From Channa striata (Eukaryota; Chordata; Actinopteri; Anabantiformes; Channidae): DNA of 64,000 nt. The notes beneath the pieces were generated by a model. The model made no database searches and was not told where the DNA came from. It worked only from the letters and a program-made list of their open reading frames with translations. Positions within the stretch are counted from its first letter, which is position 1; each line of letters opens with the position of its first letter. The stretch is from NCBI GenBank assembly GCA_033026295.1, contig CM065170.1, positions 18,114,040 to 18,178,039 of the forward strand, read 5' to 3'. Shown one piece after another: positions 40,171 through 52,054 of this stretch. A program made the position numbers and the translations under genes.

Positions 40171-42199
40171 CATCATTTTATTGTAAGCCTGGCAGTAAGC
40201 ATCACTGGCTGTGGGAGTGTACGAAACACTCCATACATATTTGATTTGGTTTTCTTACAATCATTTATAGCATGATTGCAGTTAATAACACATAATAAAT
40301 CTAACCTTTAGCATACTGTATTGCAAAAAATATTGCATCTAAACCTGCAATTGCAATTTCTTATAATAATGACCTTTAATCCTAACGATTAAGTTTATTG
40401 ATATGGGGTCTATTTAGGCAAAAAGGTGAAAACATTTTGAGGGAGAGCTGCATTTAACAATCCAAGATGGCACATAAAACAAAACAGACCTAAAAGGCCT
40501 TCTTACTTTACATTTACTACGAGCCATTTAACAATGGCTTCTGAAAAACAATTTGACTTTAAAAATTTGTAAAAAAGGAACAAATATCTGCGATTGGCTG
40601 TTTTGAGTCTGATGTCCCTCCTGTTTCAAACAGAGCTACTGTTTGACTGTAAGCAGAGTCAAGATGGGAAATTTGATTCACTTTTGCTGCGTGGTGTCCA
40701 TGAAAGGTTCATCCACGACAATCAACAAATCTCTCAGCTTTCATTGCATAAGGTTCACTCAACACACGGCAGGTTTGTGAGGGCATGACACCAAATCAGC
40801 TGATGAAATTTACCCTCAGGTCCACCTTAGTGGAGGTGAAAAACCACACAATGTTAGAGTTACTTTGTGGAAGTGGTCTTCATAGATCCAAGCAGCTGAA
40901 GCCAATAAACACACACACCTGTTACACCCCCACAAAGACATAAGTACATCCCTTGTAGATACACTTCTCTCCCTTTGAAACGCTGCAGAAAAAGCAGCTT
41001 CAGCAGCTGTCATGAATACTTTGGCAATGATCAATTTCAAGAACGCTTAAGTTTGAAGAGATACATGCTCTAAAAACACACAAGGATGAAAGAAAATAAT
41101 GAGACTTCTTAAAAAGTATGAGGAAAAGGAGGGAACATAAAAAAGATGAAAGTTAGTGGTTTCCATTTTGGGGCACAGACACAAGATGCAGTTCAACAAC
41201 TGAAGCTTTTGTTAACCACACTTTGGCCTACAGTGAGATTCCAACAGCTGGATTCAATTAGGGGCTTTCTTAAAGGAGGCAGGCCCCAATCCACACAGTG
41301 TGTCTCGCTTTTTAAACACATACATAGATGTAGTGAGATCAGCAGCTATAAATAAAAAGGAAAAAAAAAATCAAGGTCACACACTTCAATAGGAGCTTTT
41401 TCTGACGTCTGACCTTTCTTAGCACGGAGCAGAACATCTGACAACGCTGGTGTGCTGTGTAAGCCATGGCACACACAATCAAGTAAACCCCAACGCTTTC
41501 TGTCTCGTCAGCAGTTCAACATTAAATAACAAAAACTGTTTGTGGTGATTACTCTGCCAGCATTCATGCATGCTTGTCCTAACTTAAGGAGTCAAGTCTT
41601 AGAACTTGAAACTTTAGTGTTGAAATAGAAATGTGGGTTTTGCAAGTAGGAGACTGTCAATAACTTAAGGACTCCAACAATAGTTTTACAGGAGATTCAT
41701 GAACTTAAAAACAAATGTATGATGGAACTCAAGCCAATTGAATTTAAATGAAAACAAATTACACTGCATCTTCAGGTACATCCAGAACATAAAGAATTCA
41801 TACAGCTTGGTTGGTTGCTCTTAAGTGTTTAGGAGCACCATGGGTGTCAAATGGGTTCATCCTCATTACCATAGTATGAATGTTCATTGTGATGTGATTT
41901 AGGGCTGTGTTTTTTTGTAAAAAGTCCAAAATGTTTGATTGGCTTGCTGGATTAGTGACTATGTGAAATTTGAATTGGCTTATAGAAAGGTATTTTTCAT
42001 GTTAGGAGTTTTATAAGCGGACCTTGGGATAGAAGAGTATTGTGTTTGTAATATCACAATGTCGTGTTTATGTTTAGGCTGTTAATTTACGCCACAGATG
42101 CAACATTATCCATGGTGTGTCATAAACGCATGCAGACATGAGACAAATCCAACTGAACTATAGGTCGGTTGTCGTGCAGTAGGTGGACGAACCAGGCGT
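40171..42199. other. Non-coding, nothing recognised
   Basis: AT-rich; no gene or repeat family identified. Confidence 0.55.
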
Positions 42200-43110
42200 G
42201 ACCTCAGGAGACACAGGACATGTGTCACCGGCTCTGTAGCAAGTGTTGTGTGTCTGCTCGTCTGCATGTCATGGGCACACGCCTGGTCTCGTTCGTGGGG
42301 ATTTGCCAGCCATTTTCCACGCCATTCCCCCGGCTGACCAACATGAACGAGCCGCTGTGCTGAAAGCCAAGACCCCGACGAACCGTTCGACATCACATCG
42401 GGCGGACGCCCCCCGTCACCCGAACGGCGCTCCCGCTCACGAACATTCATTCCGAACCCATGCACGTCCGCAAACGCAGCACGCGTTGGTTCGAACGACA
42501 ACTGACAACATTCCCACTTCACACTCGCCGTGTCACCCACACAATAAAAAAAAACGCGTCTTACCTCATGACCAAAGGTTTATCGGGCCAAATATGTCAC
42601 GGACAACGGGAGGCGGGTTTGGTAGTTTTCACAAAAGTTCCAGGCTACAAGGCGACCAGATGAATGGGGCTCCGGCGGCGTCACGGGAGGCTTCACAGTT
42701 TGCAGGCTAAAAGGTGAAACGTCCAAAACAAACGAAAAGAAAGAAAAAAAGAAAACGGCAACTCAAAGAGCAAACAGTCAACTCCTACATGATCTACAGC
42801 ATCGCGGCTCCGCTGGTGGTGGTGAGTCACTGAGGACCGAGTGGAAAATCGCGGTGCTTCTCGGCGTTTTTCTGACGCACTCGAGTGGCTGCGACGCGGA
42901 GCTGAGCCGCTCAGACGCCGGTCTGCTGCCGCTGCCCGCTGGCTGCAACGCGTGCTGCCTTCAGCGCCCCGCTCCGGCCTCGGACTTCGCAGTACCGCGG
43001 TGGCGAATACGAACTCTCACAGGCCGAATTGTGGAAGGAGTTTCCCAAAGGAGGCACACGCAGGGGGAAACAGTTGTAAAAAGAACACGACAAACTTAAA
43101 ACACATCGCT
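42200..43110. promoter_or_regulatory. CpG-rich island, possible orphan promoter/first exon
   Basis: CpG is dense at about 42330-42510 and 42840-43010, unlike all flanking DNA, which implies an unmethylated island. On the minus strand TCATGAG|GTAAGA puts an ATG two bases before a strong donor (intron starting at 42564). On the plus strand CTGGTGG|GTGAGT-type sequence lies at about 42822. One plus frame (42854-43099) reads IAVLLGVFLTHSSGC, reminiscent of a signal peptide, but it has no ATG and no family match. I do not recognise a gene. Most likely a promoter with a non-coding or minimally coding first exon. Confidence 0.5.
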
Positions 43111-45154
43111 CAATCTTCTTGGAATCATTTGGCATAGAGCGTTAATGTTAACCCACTACAGTTTCTGATGCCAGCTACACGATATCACAACAGGTTTTGT
43201 AATTTGGGTAAGAGCTTATAACCATAATGTCACATTTCCTGAAGAAAATAGCTAGCGGCTGCAAAGAGCTGTAGTGGGATTGGAAGATTTAAAACATAAT
43301 TTTTATAATTAAAACTACTGCCTAAAATTATTATTTTTTTCCATCTCTACAGTTTTACAACCCTCAAAACTAATTGAGTAACGCTGAGATTGGAAGCCCT
43401 GAACAATTTAAAGTAAATGGAAGGGAGTAATAATAATAAGTTATAATAATGATAAATACTAGAAAAATTAAGAGTTTCTAGTATCTAACAAACTCTTTTG
43501 TTGTGTCTTTCGTGTTCTCGTGTTTATTATTTCCCAAGCGAAGTGAAGGCACCATTTGACGCAACTTGTGGGACGTAGCACGTCGTTGCCCCTGACAACT
43601 GACTTGGCTCAGTTGCTGTGCGTCTGTAATGTTTCTAAGACCAAATAGACTAAAACATTTCAAAATAGGCGTATTGGAGTAAATAATTACAGTAATCTAT
43701 TAAAGTATTTAAATCCGTGCTTCAAAAATAGAGCAAACATTTATTATCAGCATACATTGGGCTCCTGAACTCTCATAGAGATCTTGAGTTTTCAGTTTAA
43801 ATTGTGAATTATTTTAGAGCTATTACTACAAATATGTACACATTTGTTGAAATATAATCAACTAGAATAATGTCAGCATTTTCACTGTTCATGAAGGAAA
43901 GTTTAGATGAATGCAAAAATGGGTGTCTATTGTCAACATCTAGTTTTTTCCTCTTGACAGTTATGATTGACCAACGGCAGCTAAACTTTGATCATGTAGG
44001 AGTTGACTGTTTGGTATTTAAGTTACCAAACTGCTTGTTTGCTTTCATCTTTGAAAACATTAGAGCATATATTCAGTGACAGCCTTTCTAAAATCTGATG
44101 TTTTGTGAGCCTTTATAGACTAATGCATTAGGGACACAAGACATAAAGGTTATCATTTCTGACGTTAAACACATCTGTTATCCTGGCACAATGGTCTCAT
44201 TTATTTATTTATGCTGAAATTAAGTACAAACTTGTTTCTCTGTTTATGATAAAGACCCACTGCCTCATCATTATTTGAGACTTTGGAAATTTGGAGAATC
44301 AAAATAAAAACAGGAGCTTGTGTTAAAAATCTCAAAGTGAAAGCAAAACATTTAAATAAGCATCTTGTTTACAAGCAAGACAATTATGCACCAGATAAGA
44401 GCTGGCATGAGACATACAGACAGGAGCTGATATTCAGCCACAGGTGTCCTGGACACCAGCTATGTGGTCTACTGCGGTGAGACAGGTGGAGAATATGCTG
44501 TTGAGGATGAAATATGGGATCTTGACTCTTAAGTGCCAACCTCCAAGGTTTTAATCTTAATGACAACGAGAAGCAAAAAGTAATTCAAAAACCGTTATGA
44601 GAATGTTGATAGGAGATCGACATGCATAGCATAAGTCAGTAAAAACTAGCTGAAATGAAAACCCTGCCTGGCCTTGTTTAAAATGACTCCTCAGACTGGA
44701 TCTGACTTGTTTATCGCTGAATATATTGATGAACATCACTGGATGCTTAAGCTGCTGAGGAAATCTGCTAACCCTTATGTCAAAAGGAAGCTCAGCTCTT
44801 ACCTCTGATTGTGTGAACATGATTATGAAAGGAAAGAATGGTTATTTTTATTATTTTTTTCCATTATGTAATACTGCTGCACATAGATTGAAAGGTTCAC
44901 CTCTGTTGAAATTGATTTTATGATACTTTTACAATGCAGGTGTTTTCTGATGTCTGGGGGATTTATTTCTAAAGGTCTGAGTATACAAATTGCATTTCTA
45001 AAAAGTTTCGACACTGTAAGATGTAAATACTGCACAAAGAGGATGCTAATTTGCATTTGCAGATTTGCATTTTATTTGAAACCTCTCTTAGTTCGTAAAT
45101 AGGACAAAGCCAACATATAAAATGTTAAAACTGATGCCAAAATTCAATGCCACC
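43111..45154. other. Non-coding, nothing recognised
   Basis: AT-rich sequence between the CpG island and the Tc1 cluster; no support for exons. Confidence 0.5.
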
Positions 45155-45800
45155 AACCTTTTTCAAAAAGGTTGGGACAGGGGCATGGTAACCATTATGT
45201 TGCATCACCTCTTCTTTTACCAACACTCCATTTGCTATTATTCTTTAAACATTTTTCCCCATTCTTGCTTGATATATGATTTCAGCTTCTTAACAGTTTG
45301 AGGAAATGTTTTCAGTGTAGAACAGGTCTGGGCAGCAGGTAGCCTGAACATTTTTACCACAGAGACATGCAGTGCAGAATGCTGTCTGTCTGGGTGTCAG
45401 CATATGTTGCCAAAATCGATATGTATTCAAAGTATTTGTTCAGCTTCAATGGAGCCTTCAGAGACATGCAAGTTACTCTTACTGTGTACACGAATGCACT
45501 CCACTTTATCCTGCGCTATGATAACAAGTCAGATAATTCCTCTCCACTTTTGCAAGGAGGACACAGTGTCCATGATTTCCTAAGAGAATATTTGATTTTG
45601 ACTCATCAGACGTCAGGACCGTTTTTCACTTCACTTCATTCCATTTTAAATGAGCTCTGGCTCAGAGAAGGTGACAGCACTTTTTTTATTTATTCTTTGC
45701 CTGGTAAAGTTGTAATTTACATTAGTGGACACATAAATCAAATAATGTTCACTCACATTAGTTTTAAGACATTTTGCTGTCCCAGTCTTTTTTGAAATGG
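45155..45800 (-). pseudogene. Tc1-type transposon with decayed transposase, minus orientation
   Basis: Related ends face each other: TTTTTCAAAAAGGTTGGGACAG (left, 45159-45180) and, inverted, TTTCAAAAAAGACTGGGACAG (right, 45776-45796). Inside, the minus strand carries the equivalent of a transposase segment around GGAGGACACAGTGTCCATGA (45556-45575), with stops and indels. The element is about 640 bp, much less than the 1.3-1.6 kb of an intact Tc1, so it is internally deleted. It belongs to the same family as the fragment at 46333, which runs the other way. Confidence 0.7.
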
Positions 45801-45939
45801 GGCTTGTCTGTCAAATTATACATTTGGTCCTTTTTTTTGACACCACTTCCCAGGATAATATCGGGACTGTATGTTTCAAACTTTTTTAAATTTATTTTGA
45901 CAGATACCTCCTATTACTTGGAAGGCTGTGTTGCAACTG

Positions 45940-46000
45940 ATTCTAGCTGACATTGTGAAAGGGGCAGGGTACATCCTGGACAGGTCATCATTTATCACAG
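45940..46000 (+). repeat. Dispersed repeat fragment (GGGTACATCCTGGACAGGTCATC)
   Basis: GGCAGGGTACATCCTGGACA then GGTCATCATTTATCACAG corresponds to the central block of the family seen at 62237 and 59645. Confidence 0.5.
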
Positions 46001-46284
46001 TATATTTTTCGTTCTGAGCTGCTAATGAGTCAGTCGATGATGACTGAACCACCCACTGCTTACCATCTCTGTTATTACATCATCTAACACACTGCAACAG
46101 TAAATGCCGTGAGATTGGGGGACATAAACTTTAGTCATGGTGAACCGCTAAGGAAAAATGAGAACACCAAAAAAATGTTAACACGAACTTTCTGTCACAA
46201 GATCAGCATCAAGAAAGTTATATCAGTCTTTATCTGTTTCATTTTATCTGAAATCCACACATATGTCCTTGTCCTGAACCTTGT

Positions 46285-46298
46285 CTGCCATCTGCTGG
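46285..46298 (-). promoter_or_regulatory. CTCF-like motif
   Basis: Minus-strand CCAGCAGATGGCAG fits the CTCF core CCASYAGRKGGCAS at every position; same orientation as the one at 9028. Confidence 0.3.
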
Positions 46299-46332
46299 AC
46301 AAACCATAAATTAATGATGAAAATTGCACACA

Positions 46333-46880
46333 TTGCATGAGGCAAAATGTAAAACTGTTCTGTGGTCAAATGAATTAAAACTTGCAATTGTTTTTGAAAA
46401 ACATGGACACCCTGTCCTGCAGACTATAGAGGAGAGGGACCATCAGCGGACAGTTCAAAAGCCTGTATCTCTGATAGTGTGGGGGTACATTAGTGTCTTT
46501 GGTGTGGGCAGCTTATGGAAAGGCACCATCAATGCTGAGAAAAACATAAACGTTTTAGAGCAACACACACTCTAATCCAGACAATATCTCCCTTACATAT
46601 TTCAGTAAGACAATGCTAAACCCCATACTGCATCCATCACAACAGCATGGCTTTGCAGGAGGGGAGTCTGAGTGCTGAACTGCCCTGTTTGCAGTCCAGA
46701 TCTGTAATCAATAGCAAACATTTTGCACATCATAAAACAAACAAACAAACAAAAAAAAATCTGACAACAAAGGCCCAGGATTGTTGAGCAGCTACAATCC
46801 TGCATGAGACAAGACTGGGATACTAGTCCTCTCCTAAACCCCAGCAACATTCACAGACAGTTGTCACTGCCACTACAACT
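46333..46880 (+). pseudogene. Tc1/mariner transposase fragment
   Basis: In the + strand, KTVLWSNELKLAIVFEKHGHPV, EERDH, VQKPVSLIVWGYIS, GSLWKGTINAEKNINVLEQH are in frame to a stop at 46573-46575, then SKTMLNPIL-like sequence, QDNA-region remnants and CSPDL-type sequence follow in other frames to about 46880. These match the catalytic half of a teleost Tc1 transposase. The N-terminal DNA-binding half and the terminal repeats are missing. Dead copy. Confidence 0.85.
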
Positions 46881-48983
46881 TCAAAACCACCAGGTAATAT
46901 GGTCAGTTTATAAATCATTACTGTATTATCCATAATTAAACAGTAAGTAGACACCTCCAACAGCAATTTTAAGACTTTTTAGTACACACGTCATTTAATA
47001 GGAACCTTATTGTGACTTTGCTGCTAGAATTATTTTGATGCTTTCTCCATGACTGAATACCACACATTTGCTTTTGGCTACAGTCTGTCGTGGTGAGCTG
47101 ATTCTGAGAGAGGTCAGTTAAGAGAAAACAGTCAGTGTTTGCATTCTGCTGGTGAAAGCCGGCGTTCGTCGTAAGTGTAACCGCCCGTGGGTAGAATTCC
47201 AAACTTCACGTAGCACAGCAAAATTTCAGATTGTACAACTGAGGTTAAAAAACATCCACTAGGGGTTGCTGGGTCAATTCTTAAAAGCAACAGCTGGTAG
47301 CTACAGGATGTCTCACTTTTCAACCCAGGATCTACAAGCAGCATCACTGTGCCAAAGAGGTCTGCTTGAGAATAGGACAGGGATCAGCAGCTATAATTAG
47401 ACTGGTCATTAATCCTTCATTATAAGAACCTTAAACCTAGACCCTTGCTTTTAATAATTAATAATTTATCAGAGAATGTGACATTACACCAGTAAATCAG
47501 TAGATGGTACTGTTGAGCTTTAGGGACACTTGGTACAAGTCCAGCACATATACAACTCAGGAATAAAGGAGTGCTGGTTTCTCTTGAGTGATCAACACTA
47601 TCTGTGTATTGTTGTTAGGTGCAGATACCCCCTGTATCTGATGATGAGGGAGCTGATGATGTGTTCTGCCTCCAGTAATTAGCCACATGCTTATATGGTC
47701 CAAAGTCCTGATAAAGACACTTACAAGGACTTGTCTCGTCCACTTATCTGTGATGTTTAGCCTGCAAAGCTTCAAGGGGAAAGGCTGTTCATGAAATGTT
47801 GCTAAACCATAAATGCTGGGGCTTTAGCAATATTATTTTTTTATTTTAACATACTGACTATTAACCATTTACTGTAAATATGACTACAACTTTTTAACTG
47901 TTTGATGAAGTTCAACTTTAAGCAGTGCTGCGACATGTTTGTCATTTCCTCTATATGAATGGTACAAATCATGATACTTTCAGGACGGTAAACGCAAGAA
48001 AAAGACTTTATAATTATGGAATGTTTTATCATTTCATCAACCATTTGATCAACTTTTTTGTCAAAAGCTAATATTAAATGCCTCATTACAGGCTTTAAAC
48101 ATAAACTGAATACAGCATTTTTTTTTCATTAAAACCCATTTGTTTCTTGGAACTTCTCTTTGTTATCCATAACAGTAGTGGAAATTAATTTTCTTAGGCT
48201 TGTGCTATTTGCCCTGAGGGGCTTCATCAGCTGTATGGCAGACAATAACTATCCTTACAGGAGATTGCCAGACATAATAAAGAAAAACTGTAACAGGAAG
48301 GACAGACAGAAAACAAATATATCAGAACGACATAGTAGATTTACAGTCAGGATGGCAAGAAAATAGATTTTTGTAACATCTAGGTACTGCCAACATACCT
48401 GAGTCACACACCTCATCTCCACCATGAAGACCTGGAAAGACGACAAACTTTACAAATACACGAAGTGAGCCATTAAAGGCAGCTAAGGGTCATCCCCAAA
48501 CCTCAGCAGTGGTTATTTATTTCCCAGTTCATTTTGTCCTTGGACAGAACACGGAACCTGTGACTAAGTAGCACATTGAATAAATCAATAAGTTTATCAA
48601 AATAAAACAACAAATGAGAAATTGAACAATTAAACACAACATTTACACATTAAAAGTGAAAGGGAACAAACACAGAATTTCATTATGTTCACTGCAATCT
48701 CTTCATGGAGTATAAAGATCTAATAGATTTTAGACTGTCCCACCAGAGAGAGAGGATGGCAACAGACACAGACCATGAATTTGCCAAAGAATATTTGATT
48801 ACTTGTAAGTTAAGTAATAAAGATGAGTTGTATGTTTTGATTTTGATTTGTCTCTGCTGAGACAGACTATAACCTCCTTACTGACATCAGGCCAGAATCC
48901 TGTGAGAAGAGACTTGGCAAGAAAAGGGCTGTAATTATGACCCACAGCAAATGCAGAAAGTAGCTATATGTAACTTGAAGATA
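46881..48983. other. Non-coding, nothing recognised
   Basis: Several minus-strand short frames (46969-47347) lack features. No gene supported. Confidence 0.5.
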
Positions 48984-49078
48984 AGGTAAGATAAGACTTT
49001 ATTAATCCCACAGTGGAGAAATTCTTGTGTTTTAGCAGCCATAGACAAAGAACACAGAATCTGCACAGAACTAAAAAG
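48984..49078 (-). repeat. LINE 3' tail remnant
   Basis: GATAAGGTAAGATAAGACTTTATTAATCC and CACAGTGGAGAAATTC, read in reverse, is the familiar fish non-LTR 3' end with repeated CTTAT units. Confidence 0.5.
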
Positions 49079-50659
49079 GCATTTAAAAATTAAGGATAAT
49101 CTGAAATATGTACATATTTACATTGGAAAATGTAACCGATGAGTACTGCACATCTGGTTTATTGCACAAAAAGTAAAAATATACAAAGTAAAATTTTATT
49201 TTTGAAATTTGAATTTAATTTCTAGTACTAGAAATTAGATTTGTTTATTGTCTTCCTCTTCAGATCAAACCCCTCGAAGGTCCGGCTGGCAAATAGGAGG
49301 AGACATACAGTAAAACCACCATTTTCTTCTTTGTACTTTTTAAAATCCACCAGTAACTACATTTATAACCAAGAGCAATTTATGATGGTTACGTTTTCTG
49401 GATGGGGAAATTTATGAGTGACTGATACTGCATTTGTTTATGAATAATAAGTAGAGTGTCATCCTTCTTTCAGTGTAAAACTATGCTGCTTAAGTTTACT
49501 AAACATGAAAAACAAGTTTATAAACTTGAAATATTTATTTGATCCAACACATAGACTAGCACACCCTCCCTTTCTAAAGGAGACCTGCTTAAGAGTCACT
49601 TCTTCATTTAGCTTGAAAAACAAAAAAAAAAATACAATTGTATTTTACTAAATGTCATAATGAAGTTTTACTCTGCAGTGTTATGTGTTTGCAGACTTAT
49701 GATTCCTAAGCAATAAAATGCAGCTACATGTATGTGACTCTGATTTGTATCTGTGTCCGTCCTCAATTGTTTACTGTGAGTAGTGTATTAACGGGATTGC
49801 TGTTGAAGGACCAGCGCTATAGGGTGTCCTCTTAAGTTGTTCTATAGTTGGAAACGAAGCGAGGCAGTTAAAAAGATTAGTCTCTGCAACCACGTTTATC
49901 CCATACACCTGAACATACTATACAGCCAGGATCAAATGGCAGTCAGCCTGCTGTTACGTAATCCCCTCCACTTCACCGACGTGCCTTCACTGACACTGTT
50001 TTTGATGTTTACCTCAAATGTTATAAAGATTATAGAGCTTACATAGAGAGGACATGATAGAAATGAATAGTTATAGCAAATGGTTCTACACTTTGTTTTC
50101 ATGAGCTTTCTATGAATCTGACGAGTCAGGACTGTGCTGACAGAACTTATTAATTTAACCTAAGATGGAATTTAGTTTCCCTTAACTTGCCTGGTTGCAA
50201 TTGCTACACAGTTGGGTTGTGACAAAATATATGAAGTGTACATAATAGAACATTATTTATAATGACTGACTTGTTTTAGCTTCAGATTTGATCAGTTACC
50301 ACCTTGTCACAGTGACAGGGGGTGACATGGGGTGGCTACAATTACATGAACAAGGACGCTAAGATTAAAAACCTGCACCTTTTGTCCAACGCAGACAAAC
50401 TTAGCAACACAAGGCAAGACAATCACAGGCTGAGCAGAAAAACAAAAAATGACAATCACTGCTTTTTTTTATTTTTTGGATTTAAACAAATAGACAGAGG
50501 TTACATAAAAGATAGCAGCTGTTGATGGCGTGTTGTGTGTAAGTTCCCATGGATAAAAGCTTCTACCAGACGAGCAAATGTAAATCTAAATGCTATGGGG
50601 AACATATTGTTGGCACAGTTTGTGTCCACTTGTCACCAGGGGGAATCGATGAAATGTTG
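49079..50659. other. Non-coding, nothing recognised
   Basis: AT-rich; no gene or repeat family identified. Confidence 0.5.
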
Positions 50660-50835
50660 TTCTGAGTGATCAGCTCTATCCTGTGATGAAAAATTGCTAT
50701 CCTGATGAGAGTCATTTATTTCAAGATTACAATGCCCCCGTCCACCAGGCACGAGTGGCAGCTGAACTGAATGTAAAAATGACGGCCATCGCAGTCTCCA
50801 GCACCTATGGTGGATTTTAAACCTGCTTTTCATCA
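50660..50835 (+). pseudogene. Tc1-like transposase C-terminal scrap
   Basis: Around 50700-50760 the + strand reads PDESHLFQDYNAPVHQARV, equivalent to the family's segment around the second catalytic Asp (QDDNAPxHRAR-type), here with Asp changed to Tyr. Downstream GCAGTCTCCAGCACC corresponds to the SQSPDL region, frameshifted. A different Tc1 lineage from the 46333 copy. Confidence 0.7.
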
Positions 50836-51034
50836 TCACCATCATCATCTTTTTTGGCTACGTACATGTTGTTAACCATTGATTTTACATGACTGTGTAA
50901 ATGTAATAAAAATGGACCACAATCTACAGTTTAAAGGCTATAAAACAAGGTTCTTATTTGTGCCCTTGCACTTTTTGTCATAGGCGTGCAGGAAAGTCTT
51001 GGTTCTTTTATCTGTTTTTCGTTAAATTTTCAGT

Positions 51035-51370
51035 TAGAAACTGTGGTGTCATTTTTGAGCAGGTACTGATTCTGGACCAGCAAGTGTTTGGACAGTTACG
51101 TTATTTTTCAATGAAAGATCCTAACTAAAGTCTAAACCTATACTGTCTGACTGGTATTTAATCTTGTCTAGATCACTGTAGTTCCCTCTTTACTAAGCGA
51201 AACACCTCAGGAGCGCTTAAGTGCTTTCTGCTGCCTTTGACAGGACTTCAAACAGGGAACATGTAACACTGATCCTAGTTTCTCTACACTGGCTCCCATT
51301 AGTTAATGGGATCCAATTTATAGTTCTTGTGATTACTTTTACACCCCTACACTATCTGAGTACATTGAAG
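51035..51370 (+). pseudogene. L2/Rex-type LINE reverse-transcriptase C-terminal fragment
   Basis: Reads NCGVIFEQVLILDQQV, then LDHCSSLF and REHVTLILVSLHWLPLVNGIQF and LHYLSTL in shifting frames, the order found near the end of the ORF2 of L2-type non-LTR retrotransposons. Highly diverged and out of frame, so an old dead insertion just upstream of the gjd2 promoter. Confidence 0.75.
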
Positions 51371-51391
51371 ATATTTTGCAAACAAGCTCCC

Positions 51392-51393
<2 letters not shown>

Positions 51394-51424
<31 letters not shown>
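51394..51424. repeat. (CAAT)n microsatellite
   Basis: About seven perfect CAAT units; sits at the 3' edge of the LINE fragment. Confidence 0.95.
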
Positions 51425-51574
51425 GTAACAATAATAATTATATTATTATTTTGATGGGGATGTACAGTTTGAAAGCTTTAAAACGCAGCTGCAAAAGTCT
51501 AATCTGATTCGATATCTGCTAAAATCACCAGCGCGTCACTTTTTGCAGCGCATCGCCACCATCTCAGGCGCGGG

Positions 51575-51630
51575 GATGGGTGGATGCCTGGGTGGGTGGG
51601 TGGATGGGTGGATGCCTGGGTGGGTGGGTG
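51575..51630 (+). repeat. 28-bp G-rich tandem duplication with G-quadruplex motif
   Basis: Two identical copies, 51575-51602 and 51603-51630, of a unit beginning GATGGGTGGATGCC. Across the junction, GGGTGGGTGGGTGGATGGG offers four G3 runs with loops of 1, 1 and 5 bases, which fits the G-quadruplex rule. It lies about 360-410 bp upstream of the gjd2 ATG. Confidence 0.85.
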
Positions 51631-51658
51631 GACGCGCTCCCCTGCTCAGGAGCGCGTC
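51631..51658. promoter_or_regulatory. 10-bp GC-rich dyad in gjd2 promoter
   Basis: Arms GACGCGCTCC (51631-51640) and GGAGCGCGTC (51649-51658) are perfect inverted complements around an 8-base loop. They follow directly on the G-rich duplication. This could be a cruciform or dimeric-factor site, or chance in GC-rich DNA. Confidence 0.4.
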
Positions 51659-51983
51659 TCTGACTTCTCCAACACACCGACTGATGCGCGGGTGACGCAA
51701 AGGCGTCTACTTATAGCGGGATTAGCCGTGAGCGGCACATTGTGCTCCACACTCCGCTGAGCCACACACGGCGCAACACGGGCGCACAGGAGCTCGGCAC
51801 TAATACGCACCTGGAGAGGAGAGCGGAGAGCACGGGAGACACACCCACTCACACACACATAGACACACACACACACACTCGTGCACTGACTGGATGCAAT
51901 CGGAGCTCTCGGGCACATAGAAGAAGAAAAGGATCCTCGCGTTTTGCGCACAAATTGCGCCTGTGATCTCCGAATGAATAATC

Positions 51984-52054
51984 ATGGGGGAGTGGACCAT
52001 ACTAGAGCGTCTCTTGGAGGCGGCTGTGCAACAGCACTCGACTATGATTGGCAG
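51984..52054 (+). CDS. gjd2: gjd2 coding exon 1
   Basis: Carries 71 coding bases: codons 1-23 and two bases of Arg24. It ends at GGCAG|GTAAGA, a near-consensus splice donor. It encodes the cytoplasmic N-terminal helix, which in connexins lines the pore mouth and sets voltage gating. The conserved N-terminal residues and the exact 71-base length make the exon secure although it is too short to stand out as an open frame. Confidence 0.96.

Larger units (their letters stand above)
51500..51983 (+). promoter_or_regulatory. gjd2: CpG-rich promoter and 5' leader of gjd2
   Basis: GC- and CpG-rich sequence directly upstream of the gjd2 start, in contrast with the AT-rich surroundings. It holds a G-rich 28-bp duplication (51575-51630), a 10-bp dyad (51631-51658), a CRE/C-EBP-like TGACGCAA at 51693-51700 and an (AC)-rich tract at 51839-51880. 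No convincing TATA box; the only candidate is ACTTATAG near 51709. The transcription start is not determinable by eye. Confidence 0.7.

Noticed and set aside
42106..42710. Long overlapping open frames on both strands (144 and 155 codons)
   Set aside because: Both are a by-product of high GC with few stop codons in the CpG island. They overlap the same DNA antisense to each other and show no protein family motif.
45367..45795. 142-codon plus-strand frame as a gene
   Set aside because: It is the antisense of a decayed Tc1 transposase between related terminal repeats.
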